Source: a virus
Direction: 5' to 3' (one strand)
Length of the DNA: 64,000 nt
Virus record (IMG/VR): IMGVR_UViG_3300009514_000021
Span: 1 to 64,000 of that record
This document shows positions 25,329 to 34,025 of this stretch, piece after piece (positions within the stretch are counted from its first letter, which is position 1; each line of letters starts with the position of its first letter). The notes beneath the pieces were generated by a model. That model had not been told where the DNA came from. It was given only the letters and a program-made list of their open reading frames with translations, and did not search any database. Made by a program: the position numbers and the translations under genes.

Positions 25329-28300
25329 TGGCCGACCTTCCGCGCGAGTTCAACCAGTGGGGAACGCTCACCCTCGAGCTGCCGGACTTCCTCAAGGTCA
25401 TCCGAGACGGGGTCAACACGGCTGTCGATTTCCTCATCACGGTCATGGACCTCCTTCTGTCGGCTTTGGAGATCGTCAAGGCGTTCACGGTCGCGTACAT
25501 CAACCCCATCGAGGCCATCGTCAAGCTGATCGTCGACGAGGTCAACGCGATCCTCAAGGACTTGTCTGAGCTGGGGCTCTACATCACGGGTGACTGGGCC
25601 CTTCTTGAGACGCCGTTCGATGACCTCAAGGGCGGGTTCACCGCGTACGAGCGGCGCATGATCGCCCGTCTGACCGATAGCACCGACCCCACTCGCCCGA
25701 GCACTACCGGCAAGACCAAGGTGTTCGCGGCCTTCTTCTACCAGTCGGTCAACTTCAGTCAGATCACCCAGCTGGTCTCCTACGTCAACCGGCTGGCCAC
25801 GTTCTTCAACGTCGACACTCCAACCAATCCTGCCCTGCCTACGCCGCTCATCACCGGGGTCAAGTACGGCCTGGAGTCCATCGGGGCCGCGGGTTTCAGC
25901 GCTCTTCCCGAGGCCTTCAACACCAACCCCAATCCGCCGCGGGTTGCCAGGGTCGACTGGCAACTGTCGACCTCAAGTGCGAAGAACCCGCTCGACTCGT
26001 TCGGGTTCCCTTCTCCTCCTGGTTTCCTGGTCACCATCTCGACACGTCGCGACGGCATTCGGATCGGGTACGACCGGGCACGCAAGACCGACGGCAAGGA
26101 CGACAAGAAGGGACAGGACAAGAAAGTCCAACCGCGTGAGTCCGGCCTCATGTTCGACAACACCGGGCGGCCCTTGGTGCTCCACGGCGGCGCGGACATG
26201 CTCCGGCTCAGCTCCCAGGTGGAGTACAACGCCAACACCACCACAGACGGACCCAAGGACGGGGTCTTCCGCTCCTTCGGTGTGCTCGACCCAGGCAAAA
26301 ACGTTCTCGTCCCCCTGGAGACGCTCAAACAGGGAGAGGGCGAGGACGAGACCTACTATTACCAACGGGCCTTCTACGTCTCGTCCGCGGCCACGGCCGC
26401 CTGGCTCACCCAGACGTACTCGTTCGAGATCACCTTCGACATGCTCCCGGAGGACCCCGAAATCGAGCCCGACGGATTGGGTGGCCTAATTCCTGGGGAT
26501 GATGCGGCGACACCCAACGCAGCTTACGTGCGTATCGCTGCGGTATCCGAGAAGGTCATTGATGCTGGTGACGGCCACCAGCGGTTCCAGTACGACATCG
26601 CCGGCTCCCCGTTCCTGAAAGCCTCCGGTGTGCCGTTGGTCATGATGGGGGCTACCCCCGACGGCAAGGAAGTCCTCCTGGTTGGTCAGGACATCGGACC
26701 GTTCAGCGAGCCCGTCGAGGTAACTTTCGCCTCGGCGAACACCAACGCGTACCTCCTTGCCCTCTACACAGCCCTGGCCGTCCTGGTGTTGAGCCGGGTG
26801 GATCTCCCCACCCTCCGAGAGCTGGAAGCCCGCACCGACGCCGAGGACGATACCAACACTCTCGGCGCCGACGCCGCCAAAGAGACGGTCATCAGCGCGC
26901 TGGAAGGCAAAATCAACAAGCAGGCCTTCGCCCGCCAGCTCACCGGTCTCGAGGACTTCCGGGACATCCTCAAGCTGTTGTACCCGGACATCAAGCAGCT
27001 TGAGCGCAAGGACCTCACCGCCCCAGCGTTCCGCAAGGACCTCCGACAACGAGTCCTTCGTGTAGCGGGGGAGATGTACCGGAAGTCAGGGCCTCGGCCC
27101 GACCTTGAAGGCTCGATCGTGGCGGCCACTGAAGACCTGCGCACGATCACCTGGCGCGAGCTGTTCGAGCAGAACGACGATGCGCTGGTGAAGCGCCTGG
27201 GGGAGATCTACCTCATCCCAGATGTCGTCGAGGAAGACCCCGCCAAAATAGTTTCCGAGACCATCTGGACGTCCATTGATGACTCCGAGGAGAAGGGTGG
27301 GTTGGCCGCGAACCCTTGGGGCATTGGCCTCCCGGAGCGCGCCGCGGAGTCCTTGTTTTACGCCAAAGACGCCATCTTGGCGCGGCAGCCCCAGTTCATC
27401 GAGGCGGGTTCTTTGGAGGGCGATGAACCTTGGGACCGCATCGTCGAGGCTGCCGGGCAAGACATCGCTGATGTCCGGTTGGCTATCCCCACCCGGGCCG
27501 AGCGTAAGGTGGTCCAACGCCAGGTGGACGACGAAGGCAAAGTCACGCTCCTGCATGGGTGTCGCCCGCAGAACAGGGCCCAGTATTTCCAGACGCTTCG
27601 GGACGCCAAGCGTCTCGATGGCTCCGCGGACTCCGCGCCGGTCTTCTACCTCAACAAGGTGGCCCTGACGACGCTGTCCCCGAACGACCCGGGGGGTGAG
27701 AACGCCCTGGTCAAGCGCGGGGGCGTCGTGTTCGTACGGTCCATCTTGGGCGGGGCCTTGGACAACGTCATCTTCCGTCAGGCGCGACTGGTTCTTGGGT
27801 TCGCCTCTGCGGCCATCGGACGGCCCTCCAAGGACACCAAGTGGTTCGCTCTCCGGCCTTTCGCGTTCCTGCCCCCGCTGGGAGACGTCATGGACGTCAT
27901 CTCCAAGTGGCTCGACGCCATCCTGGCCGCGGTCAAAGGCGCCGCCAACATCATCGTCCAGTTCATCGATTTCATTGAAGCTCGGATCGTCAAACTCCAG
28001 CAGATGATTCGGGAAATCAACGCCCTCATCCAGTCGGTGTTCTCTTTCGCCTTGCCCAAGTCGTCTGGCCTCATCTTGTTGTCCAACGGCACCGATGGAG
28101 TTCTGTCGGACCTGGTCGCGGCCGAGAACAAGCCCTCGGATAGCCCGTTGGACTACGGGGGCGGGATCGCAGTCGTCATCCCCTTCATTCCAGGGGCGTT
28201 GTTCGACCTCATCGGGATGATCATCGAGATGTTCAAGGCCGAGGGAGGCGTAGACCCCGCCGACTCGACGTTGCCCGACGCCGCGGGACCCCCGGCCTTG

Positions 28301-28366
28301 TTCGAAGAGGTTCCTGAAGAGCTGGAGGCGCCAGATCCCGGCAACGGTGTCCCGGAGGTGTTGTAA
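25328..28366 (+). CDS. Large structural protein (1012 aa) of the baseplate block, unknown
   Basis: The ATG overlaps the upstream stop by one base, with GGAGG at 25317-25321. Residues about 18-80 are hydrophobic and helical (FLKVIRDGVNTAVDFLITVM). Near residue 115 is a segment GGFTAYERRMIARL followed by a Thr/Pro-rich loop and FFYQSVNFSQITQL. Residues 330-470 are mixed beta. A helical charged section lies at 490-620. A second hydrophobic helical section lies at about 850-915, and a final apolar stretch at 945-970 (VVIPFIPGALFDLIGMIIEM). The helices look amphipathic rather than classically membrane-spanning, since Asp, Lys and Glu recur. I infer a structural baseplate component because of its coupling to its neighbours. 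Tail-tip membrane contact is possible but unproven. Confidence 0.6.
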   Translation: MADLPREFNQWGTLTLELPDFLKVIRDGVNTAVDFLITVMDLLLSALEIVKAFTVAYINPIEAIVKLIVDEVNAILKDLSELGLYITGDWALLETPFDDLKGGFTAYERRMIARLTDSTDPTRPSTTGKTKVFAAFFYQSVNFSQITQLVSYVNRLATFFNVDTPTNPALPTPLITGVKYGLESIGAAGFSALPEAFNTNPNPPRVARVDWQLSTSSAKNPLDSFGFPSPPGFLVTISTRRDGIRIGYDRARKTDGKDDKKGQDKKVQPRESGLMFDNTGRPLVLHGGADMLRLSSQVEYNANTTTDGPKDGVFRSFGVLDPGKNVLVPLETLKQGEGEDETYYYQRAFYVSSAATAAWLTQTYSFEITFDMLPEDPEIEPDGLGGLIPGDDAATPNAAYVRIAAVSEKVIDAGDGHQRFQYDIAGSPFLKASGVPLVMMGATPDGKEVLLVGQDIGPFSEPVEVTFASANTNAYLLALYTALAVLVLSRVDLPTLRELEARTDAEDDTNTLGADAAKETVISALEGKINKQAFARQLTGLEDFRDILKLLYPDIKQLERKDLTAPAFRKDLRQRVLRVAGEMYRKSGPRPDLEGSIVAATEDLRTITWRELFEQNDDALVKRLGEIYLIPDVVEEDPAKIVSETIWTSIDDSEEKGGLAANPWGIGLPERAAESLFYAKDAILARQPQFIEAGSLEGDEPWDRIVEAAGQDIADVRLAIPTRAERKVVQRQVDDEGKVTLLHGCRPQNRAQYFQTLRDAKRLDGSADSAPVFYLNKVALTTLSPNDPGGENALVKRGGVVFVRSILGGALDNVIFRQARLVLGFASAAIGRPSKDTKWFALRPFAFLPPLGDVMDVISKWLDAILAAVKGAANIIVQFIDFIEARIVKLQQMIREINALIQSVFSFALPKSSGLILLSNGTDGVLSDLVAAENKPSDSPLDYGGGIAVVIPFIPGALFDLIGMIIEMFKAEGGVDPADSTLPDAAGPPALFEEVPEELEAPDPGNGVPEVL

Positions 28367-29256
28367 TGCCCTCGTTTTCCAAGATGAGCATCTGGCCTGT
28401 CGGCTACTTCCGGCGGATTTGCAGTTGGCTGCTGCGGAACCGGCGAGACGTGTCTGCCAGGGTCGCCGTCATCAACGCCGAGCTGCGCCGCATCGGGTTT
28501 GTCACGGTCTTCTACGCACAGGAAGAGCAGGAAGACGGGACGGTGCGGGCGACTGAGCGGCGTACCGGGTTCGCGGTGACACGCGGATCGTCGCTCGAGC
28601 GTCTGGTCCAGGCCTACATTGCGGGCGGTGGCAACCCGCTGGACATCTCCATGTTCCTGCACCCGGACACCGACTTCATCACCGAGCTGTCGGAGGAGTT
28701 CGACGCCCGCACCACCTCGTTCTATCCCCACGGTGGTGTGGCGGCCCCGCAGTCGGTGGAAATCAACGACCCTGTGGGGGATCCCAGCTCGTCGGGATTC
28801 GAGTCTTACCGGGGAGGGCAGATCCCATTCGACGGCAACCCTCAATTCCGTCTGGGAGCCTGGGTCGACCGAGGAGCCTGGGACGACGAGACCATCGTGA
28901 GAACGATGCACCTCATCCGGCGCTGGTCCAACCAGGGCATCCGAGAGAAGGTCAAAGACATCGAGTGGCGAGTCATCAAGCTCAGCGATCTGTACGAGCA
29001 ACTACGGCGTGAGCGCGACGAGGTGTTGGTCGAGGCCTTCGGAGATGCCCTGAACGCGCTCACGGGTTACGACAACCCGGAGGTGTTCCTGAACGCCCAA
29101 CGTATTCAGGGTCTGATGACCGAGATGTGGAAGCTGATCTATCAGCCGACCGGTGACGGACCCCTCGATAGCACCCAGGCGAACGTGGAAAACGTGGGGC
29201 TGCTGGGGTTCACGTACGAGGATCGACAGTCGGAGGAACTGCTCACCCTGTCTTGA
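28366..29256 (+). CDS. Baseplate-block protein (296 aa), unknown
   Basis: The ATG overlaps the upstream TAA by one base, and GGAGG at 28354-28358 supports it. The protein opens with a basic segment rich in Arg and Trp (residues 8-30), then a mixed alpha/beta part (AVINAELRRIGFVTVFYAQ, HPDTDFITELSEEF), and a charged helical stretch at about 175-230 (RRWSNQGIREKVKDIEWRVI, LYEQLRRERDEVLVEAFGDA). No known family is recognised. It is the last gene before the first sizeable intergenic gap and closes the unassigned block. A structural or assembly role in the baseplate is inferred from context only. Confidence 0.55.
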   Translation: MPSFSKMSIWPVGYFRRICSWLLRNRRDVSARVAVINAELRRIGFVTVFYAQEEQEDGTVRATERRTGFAVTRGSSLERLVQAYIAGGGNPLDISMFLHPDTDFITELSEEFDARTTSFYPHGGVAAPQSVEINDPVGDPSSSGFESYRGGQIPFDGNPQFRLGAWVDRGAWDDETIVRTMHLIRRWSNQGIREKVKDIEWRVIKLSDLYEQLRRERDEVLVEAFGDALNALTGYDNPEVFLNAQRIQGLMTEMWKLIYQPTGDGPLDSTQANVENVGLLGFTYEDRQSEELLTLS

Positions 29257-29301
29257 GGCGTTGCCTCGCCTATAGCTTGCCGTCTGTGAGCAAGGAGCGC
29301 G
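29257..29301 (+). promoter_or_regulatory. Intergenic region with CTATAG motif, candidate promoter
   Basis: This 45-base gap contains CTATAG at 29270-29275, 32 bases before the start codon, and AAGGAG just before the ATG at 29302. A related motif occurs in three other longer gaps. No standard -35 box is found at normal spacing, so a promoter call is tentative. Confidence 0.3.
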
Positions 29302-30480
29302 ATGAGTACAGACTTCCGACTGACCTGGCGATGCACCCACCTGACCGTGGAGGAGCGGGTCTTTCTCGAGCCCGACCGACGCACCCTCAAAGGGCAACAA
29401 GCCGTGGCTTCCGGAAACACCTGCCGCATCATGGTCAACAACGAGCTGTACATCCCCCAGGGCGGTCTCTCGACCGTGGCTCAGCTTTTCAGTACAGCGT
29501 CGGGCCCCTACGACCTGACGCCGGACACCGACGGGCTGACCATCGAGACGTCGACCGAAATCATCAACGTCTCTTTCGGGGTTACCAGTCCTACGCGGTT
29601 CCGCACCGACGAGGTGGTCAGCATCATCCGTCGCCTGGGCGCCACCAGTCTGCACGTCGAGAACGCCAATGGGCACCTTGTACTCACCGAGACAGCCAAC
29701 GTGGCCGACAAGTCGTTCCTCAAGGTCAGCGGCACCTCGGTTTTGGCGCTCGGGTACGGGGATCCCACCCGACTCAGCAACCGTCAGTACGCGGCTCGGG
29801 GGAAAAGGCTCTACCCTTCGTGGCAGCTCAAGTACGCCGACGAGGACCTTCAGTCCATCGCGGTGCTGAGTCGAACCCAGGAAGGTCTCCTCGAGGACGT
29901 CTTCGGTCGCGTCCCTGTCTTCGATGCGCCCATTCGAGGCAACCCCGTCTTCAAGCTCACGTATGGCGCGCCGCCGGACCGATGCCTTCGATGCCGCCGG
30001 ATGGGGGCAGAGAACGACATCCGGTACGACCTGGGAGGCGAGGCCATCCTTCTGGAGAACGAGGACCTGCTTCAGCAGGGGGCCCTCAAGATTCTCCTTA
30101 CCCGACGCGGGTCCAACCCCTACCACCCCTTCTACGGAACCCGCATCCAGGACCGCATCGGGCTCAAGGCCCTCAGCGGCATCACCTCCATCATCGGGGA
30201 GGACGTTCGGAGGGGCCTGGCCAATTTCCAGAACATGCAGCGGCAGCAGGGGCAGTACCAGCGCGTGACGGCGCGGGAGCGTCTCTACCGCGTCCTCTCT
30301 GTGCGCTCCAGTGACGTCGATGGGGACCCGACCATGGTCGTGGTCGAGGTGACCGTCCAGAACGGATCCTCGGAGCCCGTCTCGCTGTCGTCCCTCTTCA
30401 CGACGCCGGATGTCATCGCGTTTTTACGCGCGTCGAATGGGACACTGTCCTCGCCTAACGCGGCACAGGTGGGTCTGTAA
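29302..30480 (+). CDS. Baseplate wedge protein, gp25-like
   Basis: This 392-residue protein starts at an ATG with AAGGAG upstream. The N-terminal half has a beta/alpha module (DEVVSIIRRLGATSLHVENA, FLKVSGTSVLALGYG, about residues 95-155) of a type widespread in phage tail proteins. A CLRC pair (C228, C231) precedes a C-terminal gp25-like domain: DIRYDLGGEAILLEN, LKILLTRRGSNPYHPFYGTR, then helices and a final beta strand (PTMVVVEVTVQNG). Family knowledge: T4 gp25, Mu gp46 and P2 W form the inner wedge contacting the first sheath ring. The next gene overlaps it and encodes a gpJ-like protein, the classic partner order. The N-terminal domain makes it far longer than P2 W. Confidence 0.75.
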   Translation: MSTDFRLTWRCTHLTVEERVFLEPDRRTLKGQQAVASGNTCRIMVNNELYIPQGGLSTVAQLFSTASGPYDLTPDTDGLTIETSTEIINVSFGVTSPTRFRTDEVVSIIRRLGATSLHVENANGHLVLTETANVADKSFLKVSGTSVLALGYGDPTRLSNRQYAARGKRLYPSWQLKYADEDLQSIAVLSRTQEGLLEDVFGRVPVFDAPIRGNPVFKLTYGAPPDRCLRCRRMGAENDIRYDLGGEAILLENEDLLQQGALKILLTRRGSNPYHPFYGTRIQDRIGLKALSGITSIIGEDVRRGLANFQNMQRQQGQYQRVTARERLYRVLSVRSSDVDGDPTMVVVEVTVQNGSSEPVSLSSLFTTPDVIAFLRASNGTLSSPNAAQVGL

Positions 30481-33400
30481 TGGCGTCTGCACCGCAATTC
30501 CTGGGCCCTGACGGGGTGCTACGCGAGACCTTTGTCTTCTCCACGACCCTCCAGAACCGCTTCTTCACCGGTGTGGCCGACCCCGCCACCGTGGACATGC
30601 AGGTGCAAATCCGTGGGGGCGGGTTCAGCTCCGACCCCGACCTCATCTTTTTCGAGGGGACCTCGTTCACCATCCCCAACCCGGCAGCGTTTCCCGACGG
30701 CCTCCAGCTGTTCCCCGGATCCAACCTCATCGAGGTCCTCTCGGTCCTGACCAACGGGGACTCGACTGCGGTCTCCACGATCGACGCCAACCTGTCCTTG
30801 GAGCGCGACCTGGGCGCCCAAGAGGACTCACCCACCGGCATTTTCATCGAGCGTCTCGACCGGACCGTGCAGATTTCGGTGGACGACATCGAAGACGAGA
30901 ACTTGCAGGGGTTCCACTTCTACGCGTCCACGGAAGCGGGTGGAGGTGTGGTCGGGTACAACCGCGTCAACCCCAGCTTGGTCATTGCCGGCGAGACCCT
31001 CGAGATCCCGTCGACCATCGGCGAACTCGAGGTCGACGCGATCGTCGCCAAGAACGCGGACGGGACCCCCCAGGCGGACCCGCTTTTCGTTGCGGTGCAG
31101 GGCACCCAGCAGGATTTCGCAGAGGAGGTCCTCCAGACCGACTTCAACGAGCGCGTCGAGGTGCCCGAGACGGCTGACCGAGTTCGTACGACGGTGACCG
31201 TTGAGACCATCGAGACCACCCGTCGGTTCTCCTTCATCCACAACCGCAACGCCACGTTCAACGACGCGGTCAACCCCGCCATCCCCAACGCGTCCTTCAA
31301 CACCATCCTGTCTGAGGACCCGCTCTACTACGTCGCCACCGCGGTCTACCTCATCAACGGCGTGGAGGTGGAGTCCGAGCTTTCCCCTGAAGTCGCAGGG
31401 GCGCCGCTGATTGTGACAACCAACATCGGGGTGTTCCCCACCGTGGGCCGCCAACAGATCGTCCGGGACTTCACTCTGGCGATCCACCGGTCACAGCCGC
31501 AAATCCAGATCCACCCGGGTACAACGTTGCGGGACACGGTCGTGGACCCGTTCTCGTCGGAGGCGGCGCGAATCCGGTTCATTCTGGACTTCGCCCACAT
31601 CGCGCAGTCGTTCACGACGCTGTTGCAGATCGACGACCCAGGGTTCACCGGCGAGTCCATCCCGGTGGCTCAGTCGAGTTTCAAGCTCGCGCTCAAAAAC
31701 GCGTTCTTCCTCGAGTCCTTCGAGGCAACCCAGAACGTCATCGACAACGCTTTCGAGCGCCTTGCTTCCAACTACGGCATCACCCGCAGGGGTGGGCTGC
31801 GTGCCCGCGGCGAGGTCATCTTCTTCCTCGACTCGGCACCAGACACCTCGGTGCTCCTCGCCATCGGTCAGGAGCTGGCGGCGGGGTCGATCTCGTTCCG
31901 GACAACCTCGCCAGCCAACATCGACGCTGGCGGAGCAGGGGCTTTCTTCAACCCGGCCACCGGCCGGTACTCGACTACCGCTTTCGTCCAGGCTTCGTCG
32001 CCGGGGTCGGACGGCAACGTCGCGCCTGGTCAGATCCAGGTGGTCGTGGGTGGCATCGCCGGCCTATCGGTCACCAACGCATCCAGAACCTTCGGCGGTA
32101 CCGACGAGGAGTCCAACCGCGACTTAGCTGTCCGAGCCATGACCGCCATCGCCTCGGTGGATTCCGGTACTGCCCAGGGCTACACCAAGACATCCACGGG
32201 TGTCCCGGCCGTTCAGCAGGTCAGCATCGTCGACGCTGGTCATGTGCTCATGGCGCGGGACTACGAGCCCCTCCTGGACCGCCACCTGGGCGGGATGGTC
32301 GACATCTGGATCCGCGGGACTCAGGAAGCTCGCGTCACTGACAACTTCGTTTTCGCGTTCGAGATCGCTCGAGACGTCCAGTTCGAGCCTGTGGGTGCTC
32401 CCGAGGACCTGGTGTTCCGGGTCATCGACGACCGGGTAACCGATGACAGCCCCATCATCGAGATGATCGACCTGCCTGACCAAGGCCTCGGGCTGGAGAA
32501 CGCGACCAAGGGATATTTCTTCGACCTCACCGACGTAGAGATCCAGCAGCCCGACGTCATCCGGCTATCGACAGCAGCCAACGACCCGGTTGACATCGCC
32601 ATCACCGATGTCATCTCGGGCTCTTTCCGGTTCCGGACCACCAACCGGTACGTGTTCACCCGCCAGCCGGTGAGCAGCGTCTCTCGACTCGAGGGCGCCG
32701 TCAGCGGTGTCATCGACTCAGGCAGCTACAGCCTGTTTCACCCCAGCTCGCCGCTCATCCAGGGTCGGTCGGCCGAAGCTGGCGACTACATCCAGATCGA
32801 GCAGCCGCTCGACGATACCAGCATCCCCAGCGGAGACCCCATCGAGGTCACCGACGAGGAGCATGTCCTCCTCGACGGCATCGAGTATGTCGACAACCTG
32901 GGCGCCAATCAGCTGACCGTGCGGGTCTGGAACCTGCTCCGGACCATCGAGTACCGGGGCCCGTTCCACCCGGATGTCGGCACGGGCTCCTCGGTGCAGT
33001 TCACCATCATCGAGGGGGACGCTCACACACCTCTGGGGATCCAGGTCGTGCCGGTGGCGAGCCCCACCGACGACGACCTCAAGGTCGGCGATAGCGTGCT
33101 CGTCGACTACTTCCACGACGAGAACTTCGTCGTCGAGTACAACACCAACGGCCTCGTCCGCGTCGTCCAAGACGAGGTCAACCGGATGCGGCACATCACG
33201 GCGGATGTTCTGGTCAAGGACGCCATCCCTGTCGCCGTCGACATCTCAGCCACGATTATCCTGCTGCCCGGATACAACGTCTCCGATGTCGACTCCAACG
33301 TACGCACCGACCTGACCAACCTCTTCGACGCCCAGGTGCTCGGCGAGCCCATGCGGCAGTCCGACATCGTGCGGGTCATCGAGGAGGCCCTTGGAGTCTC

Positions 33401-34025
33401 GTACCTGATCGTGCCGTTGACCAAGATGGTCAAATCCGACGGAGCACAGGTGGTGCGGGAGCCCATTCCGACCAACCAGGCGACCGACTGGGTTCTGCTT
33501 ACCGAGTGGTCTACCTCCTCGGTGGACACCTACCTACTGACGACACCCCTGGAGTCTGCGACCACCGATGGGGGTGGCCCGGTCAACGAGTTCCGAGCTG
33601 TCTTCGACGAGCAGGACCAACTGGGCTTGCAGGTGCAGGCCCCGAGTTTCAACGGGACCCCGCTGCGCAACTCGGTGGGCAACGCCTTCATCATCGGCAA
33701 CCAGGGCCTCAACATCCCTGGCTACAGCGACGACGACACCCTCAAGGACCCCGACACCGGGCAGCCTTTTGCCACGGATGAGCAGATCGAGGAGGAGAGG
33801 CGGAACATCACGGCCGACCGAATCCTCATCACGGTCACCAAGGGAACGACTCCAGAGGCCGCGACCATCACGGTGACCTACATCGTCGGCGGCGACACCG
33901 GCACCAAGAACATCGAGGTCGGGCCCATCGAGTACCTCATCCTCGGCGACCTGGAGACGGTGTACGACGAGGACGAGGACTTCGCCACCCGACTCTCGAG
34001 CCGCGCGGCAGGTAGAGCGAAGTGA
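30480..34025 (+). CDS. Baseplate wedge protein, gpJ/gp47-like, enlarged
   Basis: The ATG overlaps the upstream stop by one base. The protein has 1181 residues. The Baseplate_J signature is at about residues 500-560 (GSDGNVAPGQIQVVV, LSVTNASRTFGGTDEESNRD, then LAVRAMTAI). It is preceded by a helical part (residues 405-440, ATQNVIDNAFERLASNYGI). The gpJ C-terminal core appears at about 920-985 (ATIILLPGYNVSDVDSNVRT, QSDIVRVIEEALGVSYLIVP). Family members such as P2 J are only a few hundred residues. Here a beta-rich N-terminus of about 400 residues, an internal insert of roughly 350 residues and a C-terminal extension have been added. Role: wedge arm that dimerises around the hub and couples to fibre-bearing proteins. 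Confidence 0.85.
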   Translation: MASAPQFLGPDGVLRETFVFSTTLQNRFFTGVADPATVDMQVQIRGGGFSSDPDLIFFEGTSFTIPNPAAFPDGLQLFPGSNLIEVLSVLTNGDSTAVSTIDANLSLERDLGAQEDSPTGIFIERLDRTVQISVDDIEDENLQGFHFYASTEAGGGVVGYNRVNPSLVIAGETLEIPSTIGELEVDAIVAKNADGTPQADPLFVAVQGTQQDFAEEVLQTDFNERVEVPETADRVRTTVTVETIETTRRFSFIHNRNATFNDAVNPAIPNASFNTILSEDPLYYVATAVYLINGVEVESELSPEVAGAPLIVTTNIGVFPTVGRQQIVRDFTLAIHRSQPQIQIHPGTTLRDTVVDPFSSEAARIRFILDFAHIAQSFTTLLQIDDPGFTGESIPVAQSSFKLALKNAFFLESFEATQNVIDNAFERLASNYGITRRGGLRARGEVIFFLDSAPDTSVLLAIGQELAAGSISFRTTSPANIDAGGAGAFFNPATGRYSTTAFVQASSPGSDGNVAPGQIQVVVGGIAGLSVTNASRTFGGTDEESNRDLAVRAMTAIASVDSGTAQGYTKTSTGVPAVQQVSIVDAGHVLMARDYEPLLDRHLGGMVDIWIRGTQEARVTDNFVFAFEIARDVQFEPVGAPEDLVFRVIDDRVTDDSPIIEMIDLPDQGLGLENATKGYFFDLTDVEIQQPDVIRLSTAANDPVDIAITDVISGSFRFRTTNRYVFTRQPVSSVSRLEGAVSGVIDSGSYSLFHPSSPLIQGRSAEAGDYIQIEQPLDDTSIPSGDPIEVTDEEHVLLDGIEYVDNLGANQLTVRVWNLLRTIEYRGPFHPDVGTGSSVQFTIIEGDAHTPLGIQVVPVASPTDDDLKVGDSVLVDYFHDENFVVEYNTNGLVRVVQDEVNRMRHITADVLVKDAIPVAVDISATIILLPGYNVSDVDSNVRTDLTNLFDAQVLGEPMRQSDIVRVIEEALGVSYLIVPLTKMVKSDGAQVVREPIPTNQATDWVLLTEWSTSSVDTYLLTTPLESATTDGGGPVNEFRAVFDEQDQLGLQVQAPSFNGTPLRNSVGNAFIIGNQGLNIPGYSDDDTLKDPDTGQPFATDEQIEEERRNITADRILITVTKGTTPEAATITVTYIVGGDTGTKNIEVGPIEYLILGDLETVYDEDEDFATRLSSRAAGRAK

